Shown here: positions 59,998-64,000 of the stretch, in pieces
How the letters are laid out: each line of letters opens with the position of its first letter
Numbering within the stretch: position 1 is the stretch's first letter
Source of the DNA: JBGPHT01 sp041484525
GTDB lineage: Bacteria; Acidobacteriota; Terriglobia; Bryobacterales; Bryobacteraceae
NCBI GenBank assembly: GCA_041484525.1
Contig: JBGPHT010000015.1
Coordinates: forward strand, 16,993-80,992
Direction: 5' to 3'
DNA: 64,000 nucleotides
Notes under the pieces: generated by a model
The model's database searches: none
Told to the model about the DNA's origin: nothing
The model's input: the letters and a program-made list of their open reading frames with translations, nothing else
Position numbers and translations under genes: made by a program

Positions 59998-60658
59998 GGA
60001 CGAGCCCGGGTTGGTGCTGACGGTCTCGGACCTGCTGGCCGCGGAGGGCCATGAGGTGGAGTCGGCGGCCGATGGCGAGGCCGGTCTCGCCAAGGCCTCG
60101 GCGGGGAACTTCGACCTGGTCATCCTGGACGTGATGCTGCCCAGGAAGACCGGCTTCGAGGTGTGCCGCGAGCTGCGCCAGAAGGGCGTCGACACCGCCA
60201 TCCTGATGCTGACGGCGAAGACGCAGGTGGTGGACCGCGTGGTGGGGCTGAAGCTCGGGGCCGACGATTACCTGACCAAGCCTTTCGACCCGGCCGAGCT
60301 GCTGGCGCGCGTGGAAGCGCTGCTGCGGCGCGTGCAGAAAGAAAACCGCATCCCCGTCCAGTCGTTTCAATTCGGCGATGTGGAAGTGGATTTCGAGCGC
60401 GCCGATGTGCGCAAGGGCGGGCAGACGGTGCCGCTGGCGAGCAAAGAACTGCAGCTTCTGCGCTACCTGGTGGACAACCGCGAGCGCGTGGTGCCGCGCG
60501 AGGAGATTCTGCAAAAGGTTTGGGAGTACAACGCCGAAGTTTCTTCCCGCACCATCGACGTGCACGTGGCGTGGTTAAGGCAGAAGCTCGAGGACAATCC
60601 GCAGGTTCCCAAACACATTCAGACGATCCGAGGGAAAGGCTACCGGTTCATGGCGTAG
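59972..60658 (+). CDS. OmpR/PhoB-family response regulator
   Basis: 228 residues. Receiver domain with phospho-acceptor Asp53 (VILDVMLP), acidic pair at ED10-11 and Lys103 (YLTKPFDP). C-terminal winged helix of the trans_reg_C type (VPLASKELQLLRYLVDN, RTIDVHVAWLRQKLEDNP, IQTIRGKGYRFMA). Partner of the overlapping histidine kinase. Regulon unknown; located next to disrupted mobile DNA rather than obvious target genes. Confidence 0.94.
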   Translation: MSSRILLIEDEPGLVLTVSDLLAAEGHEVESAADGEAGLAKASAGNFDLVILDVMLPRKTGFEVCRELRQKGVDTAILMLTAKTQVVDRVVGLKLGADDYLTKPFDPAELLARVEALLRRVQKENRIPVQSFQFGDVEVDFERADVRKGGQTVPLASKELQLLRYLVDNRERVVPREEILQKVWEYNAEVSSRTIDVHVAWLRQKLEDNPQVPKHIQTIRGKGYRFMA

Positions 60659-60829
60659 GGGGAGCCAACCAATTGTTGAAATCGCCGATATACTGATCCG
60701 GGGTGGATTGCATGCCAAGCAACTGCGCAAGTGCGCACTTCGACATCCGGACCGCGACGGCAATCGGCGCCATGGCCGCGTTGAGTATCTCCATTCTGAG
60801 CGCACTCCTGTGGGGAACGCGGCGTACTT

Positions 60830-61057
60830 ATGTACATGCGCGACTGGGTAAAAAAGCTCGATGATTTTCTGAGACTCAACGAGCGCGACATCTTGAACCA
60901 TGCAGGTCGCATCTCGGCACAACTCGGCGACGAAATCGCACATCGAGAGTTCGAGAAATATTGGGAGCATCAGAAACAAACCGAGGGTGGTCCCGTAAAC
61001 GCACTTGAAGACTCAATTCAAAAGGCTCAGACGCAACGGCGGAAGAAGAATCCCTAA
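60830..61057 (+). pseudogene. RhuM-family protein, C-terminal remnant
   Basis: 75 residues whose opening MRDWVKKLDDFLRLNERDILNHAGRIS and following AHREFEKYW match the conserved C-terminal tail of RhuM/virulence-associated proteins, normally over 300 residues long. The N-terminal bulk is missing, and upstream sequence (60659-60829) gives no continuation in any frame. The ATG at 60830 is probably internal to the original gene. RhuM genes are typical island cargo. Confidence 0.65.
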
Positions 61058-61430
61058 AACCAGTGCTTTCAACGCATGAATATTTAACCCCCACAACGTG
61101 GGACCACTACCGTATCCCACTAGTGTCCTGAATTAGAAATCAGTTGAATAATTAAACGGACCGATTCAACGGCGCCGTCCGAGTTCGACGGCCTGAATTG
61201 TACTGTGGGCCACGAACGCCGCCGCCCGCGTGGATAATCCGGATGTACAGTCCTGGATTACGCGAGAGATCGAGAAATTCTCCCCCCGCCATGATGCGGT
61301 TCTGCTGCAAGGCCGCTCACTTGAAATTATCCAGGAGCATCAGATGCGGCTGCCCGCGCTGTGGCGTAACCAGCGCCCAATGACCAACTCGATGTGCCGC
61401 ACCTTCCGCAGGAAACCGCGCACCCCCGCT
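61058..61430. other. Gene-poor junction region
   Basis: Stretch between the RhuM remnant and the receiver-domain remnant. AT-rich start (61110-61160, including GTGTCCTGAATTAGAAATC), resembling the edge of a mobile element, then GC-rich sequence with only short frames. No complete gene recognised. Confidence 0.4.
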
Positions 61431-61698
61431 TCAGCGGCCACCAGGATGCGCCGGCGCCGGCGGCCCCAGCACCGTGCGGACCTTCCCGGCCAGCTCCACC
61501 GGACTGAACGGCTTCTGGATATACTCCGCACCCTTCCCCGAAACCCCATGGTGCTCGATGACGTTGCCCGTGTACCCGGACATGAAGAGCACCTTGATGC
61601 CGGGATCGAGTGTCTCCAGCCGGCCGGCCAGCTCCCGGCCGCTCATGATCGGCATCACTACGTCGGTCAACACCAGGTCGACGCGCTCCGGACGCCGC
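61431..61698 (-). pseudogene. Receiver domain fragment of a hybrid sensor kinase
   Basis: The minus frame reads RPERVDLVLTDVVMPIMSGRELAGRLE, KVLFMSGYTG, and IQKPFSPVELAGKVRTVLG to a stop at 61431: a receiver domain with phospho-Asp in LTDVVMP and Lys in QKPF, the typical C-terminal module of hybrid kinases in this phylum. The 5' side ends at about 61698, where transposase sequence on the opposite strand begins. The kinase core is absent from the window. Confidence 0.75.
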
Positions 61699-61718
61699 TC
61701 GAACGGCCACCTTTCGAG

Positions 61719-62891
61719 GTGGCCGATATCATCCGTGCGCATGGCAATAGCTTCGTGGAGAAGAACCGGTCCTGGTTGACCTGGCTGCATCTCCGCGTGC
61801 TTTCCGCCATCGAGCACTGCCGCACTGCTGCGCTCGGCGGTCATCTGGACCGCTGCCGCCAGTGCGGCCATGAGGCCATCTCTTTCAACTCCTGCCGCTC
61901 CAGACACTGTCCAAAGTGCCAAACCAACGCTCGCGACAAGTGGCTCGCCGGACGCAGCCAGGAACTGCTGCCGGTCCACTACGTTCATGTCGTCTTTACG
62001 ATCCCCCACGAGTTGTCGTGGCTGGCCCTGCAAAACAAGAAGGTCGTCTACGACCTCCTGTTCCGCGCCAGCGCCGCAACCCTGCTGGAGATTGCCGACG
62101 ACCCGAAGCATCTTGGCGCGGAGATCGGCTTCCTGAGTGTGCTCCACACCTGGGGACAGAATCTTCAGCATCACCCGCATATCCACTGCGTCATCCCGTC
62201 CGGTGGTCTATCACCCGATCACCAACGCTGGGTGCACCCTCGCTATCCGTTCTTCCTGCCGGTTAAGGTTCTGAGCCGCGTGTTTCGCGGCAAGTTCGTA
62301 GCCGGTCTCAAGCGCGCTTTCCATGACGGGCAACTACTGTTTCCCGGAAGCCTGAAAGGGCTGGGCGAGCGGAAAGCTTTCCATGCTTTTCTTCGGCCGC
62401 TGTTCCGTAAGGATTGGGTAGTCTACGCCAAAAGGCCCTTCGGCGGGCCCGAACATGTTCTCCATTACCTGGCCCGCTACACCCATCGCGTCGCCATTTC
62501 CAACCACCGGATCGTGAACTTTGCCGATGGCAATGTCACTTTCCGCTGGAAGGACTATACGCACAAAGGCAAGCAACGGCTGATGACGGTTACCGCCGAG
62601 GAATTTCTGCGGCGGTTCCTACTCCATACCTTGCCCCGCCGTTTTGTGCGCATCCGCTTCTGCGGCTTCCTCGCCAATCGGCGCCGCCGCGAACTGTTAC
62701 CGCTCTGCCGGCGGTTGCTGGAAACCTGCCCCTTGACCCGTTCGGCAACACCGGCAACCTCCGAGCCCAAAACTTCATGCGGTTGGCTTTGCCCGCGTTG
62801 CGGAGGCACGATGATGCTCATCGAGAAGCTCACCCCTCAACAGATTCGCCGGATATCTGTTGAGCTGGAGAGCGCCGCTGACACTTCATAG
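61719..62891 (+). mobile_element. IS91-type transposase (Y2_Tnp), possibly 5'-truncated
   Basis: About 390 residues from GTG 61719. N-terminal zinc-finger region (CRTAALGGHLDRCRQCGHEAISFNSCRSRHCPKCQ in parts), followed by HYVHVVFTIPHELS, HPHIHCVIPSGGLS (histidines of the HUH-type active site), AKRPFGGPEHVLHYLARYTHRVAISNHRI and a C-terminal zinc ribbon CPRCGG. Typical IS91 proteins start a few residues before EVADIIRAHG; no ATG precedes it here, and the upstream sequence belongs to the receiver remnant, so the 5' end may be lost. GAAC, the known IS91-type target tetranucleotide, occurs at the junction (61701). Confidence 0.85.
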
Positions 62892-63396
62892 CCGCCATCC
62901 ATCGGCGAAAAACCAGCTTGCTCCGGCACGCACAGCAGACGTGTATCCGCATCCTCGGGGATCCCCAAATGCGACACGAAAACTCCACTCTCCGGAAGGC
63001 CGAACCGAGCTCTTTGCCGGGGCCACGCCCTGGGTTGAGTCAAATTCGCACTCTCGACGTTACCCGCGACGCCATCATCGAGGCACTCGGCTGATTCAAT
63101 ACCCATAGCCTTCCTGCCGCGTCCGCCGCAAACGCGGGCGGCTCCCTTCAAACGTCTCTATCCGAAGTGACCCGGCAGCTCTGGATCCCGCCCTTCCCCC
63201 CACGTTCACTGGCCGGGTCACTCCAGATAGAGTCCTAGCGTTAGCGTTAGGTGGGTTCTATCCAAAGTAGAGGCTCGTTTAACTTCCAGTACGCCGTGAC
63301 TCAGGCACATTTGCGGAGGCCAGCGCCTTTACCTGGCAGAGTTCGGCAGAGAAGAGCTTGCATGGGCATCTTCGTCACGGTAGTATTCATAACACG
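62892..63396. other. Non-coding region downstream of the transposase
   Basis: About 505 bp with no convincing gene. Contains an imperfect inverted repeat (63156-63176 / 63212-63232) and a short TAGCGT repeat around 63235-63250. Probably the right end of the IS plus the promoter region of the TIGR03437-type gene. Confidence 0.45.
63156..63232. terminator. 21-bp inverted repeat, possible terminator or IS end
   Basis: Arms 63156-63176 and 63212-63232 match at 18 of 21 positions (core AGTGACCCGGC / GCCGGGTCACT is perfect) around a 35-nt loop. No U-tract follows. May be a structural end of the IS91-type element or a hairpin terminator. Confidence 0.5.
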
Positions 63397-63867
63397 ATGC
63401 GTCGTCGACAAACCATTCCATTTGTGGCGTTTCTATTACTGATATCTGCCGGGACTGCGCAGCTTTCCGCGGCTCCCGCCATCACTGGCGTGACGAACGC
63501 CGCGAGCAACTTGCCGTCGGTATTGCCCAATGGCGCAGTCGCGCCCGGCGGCATCTTTGTCGTCAAGGGAAGCGGCATGGGCCCGGCCGCCATCTCCATC
63601 GCTTCGAACCCCTTCCAGTCCACCAGCGTGAGCGGGACCTCCGCGACCATCGTCGTGGGCGGGACCACGGTAAACGCGCTGATGTACTACACTTCGGACA
63701 AGCAGATCGCGGCGCTGCTGCCTTCGAACACGCCTACCGGGACGGGGACCATTACCGTCACCTATAACGGCCAGGCCAGCCCCACCGCGCGGTTCGGCGT
63801 CGTGTCCAATAACCTGGGCATCTTCACCGTGGATTCGAGCGGCCAGGGGCCGGGCATCATTACCTAG
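63397..63867 (+). pseudogene. TIGR03437-type secreted protein, truncated at its 3' end
   Basis: 156 residues from ATG 63397, which opens a signal peptide (MRRRQTIPFVAFLLLISAG). Then ITGVTNAASNLPSVLPNGAVAPGGIFVVKGSGMG, TATIVV-like strands, MYYTSDKQIAALLPSNTPTGTGTITVTYNG and GIFTVDSSGQGPGII: the N-terminal part of the domain repeated many times in Solibacter-type genomes. Full domains are over 200 residues; here a TAG after GIIT ends the frame. Sequence after 63867 has a lower GC content and does not continue the family, suggesting an insertion at this point. Confidence 0.7.
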
Positions 63868-64000
63868 AGCTTGTCCCTTATTTTCGTAGACACAGGCCCG
63901 TCGAAACAGCGGTCTCTTCCGACCAAAAACATAAATAGACGATTTTGTTTGACTATGGGAAAGAAGGCATTTATAATTCGGAATGCCCACCCAGCCGGAC
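63868..64000. other. AT-richer sequence at right edge, probable start of inserted DNA
   Basis: 133 bp following the truncated TIGR03437 gene. Short open frames start at ATG 63955 and 63983 and run off the edge; a TATAAT occurs at 63969. Too short to identify; likely the end of an insertion sequence. Confidence 0.35.

Noticed and set aside
61230..61718. N-terminal extension of the transposase frame back to 61230
   Set aside because: This part is opposite the receiver-domain fragment and shows no transposase similarity.

Overview
The window looks like chromosomal DNA of a Solibacter/Bryobacter-type acidobacterium. This rests on established family knowledge: a full-length Acidobacteria-type duplicated orphan ABC permease (20586-23243) plus a second broken copy, a TIGR03437-type secreted domain at the right end, high GC, and very long antisense open frames typical of GC-rich coding DNA. 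No rRNA, tRNA or CRISPR array was recognised.

The backbone is a dispersed surface-polysaccharide locus. From left to right it holds: a glycosyltransferase open at the left edge; a tightly coupled minus-strand operon for GDP-D-glycero-D-manno-heptose (hddC-gmhA-gmhB-hddA) followed by a transaldolase; a methyltransferase; two asparagine-synthase-like amidotransferases flanking a radical SAM protein; further GT4 glycosyltransferases; an O-antigen-ligase/polymerase-type membrane protein; a heparinase II/III protein; a bidomain oxidoreductase; wecB, hldA and a GT2-methyltransferase fusion; a polyprenyl-phosphate sugar transferase; and a DegT-type sugar aminotransferase. Together these could make, modify and polymerise a heptose- and amino-sugar-containing exopolysaccharide. 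No flippase or Wza/Wzc export machinery is visible here, so the set is incomplete. At 29165-39476 a minus-strand cluster encodes three large predicted secreted proteins: two tandem paralogues of about 1260 residues and one with four tail-fibre-like repeats.

The backbone is interrupted by accessory DNA. A candidate restriction-modification or defence pair (HEAT-repeat protein plus class beta DNA methyltransferase, 11277-13908) sits between two sugar genes. There are three toxin-antitoxin loci: TacAT-like (19772-20553), a decayed AbrB/RelE-like pair with an intact-looking promoter and operator palindrome (23329-23811), and a Phd/VapC pair (43989-44709). At 49188-51003 a 5'-truncated ParA gene is followed by a small gene and a winged-helix protein gene; two dense arrays of a 13-bp palindromic motif, spaced 18 or 24 bp, lie inside these coding sequences. 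The truncated parA abuts a 5'-truncated, frameshifted ABC permease head to head. Near the right end are a RhuM remnant, an IS91-type transposase joined to the remnant of a hybrid-kinase receiver domain, and a truncated TIGR03437 gene.

Region 52753-60658 is more ordinary: a 5'-3' exonuclease-like protein, two methyltransferases, an acyl-CoA ligase with enoyl-CoA hydratase, and a two-component system whose kinase carries an RGG-rich extracytoplasmic segment. Three large near-perfect inverted repeats (5963-6073, 15207-15309, 54615-54721) all sit exactly between convergent genes; two are copies of the same element.
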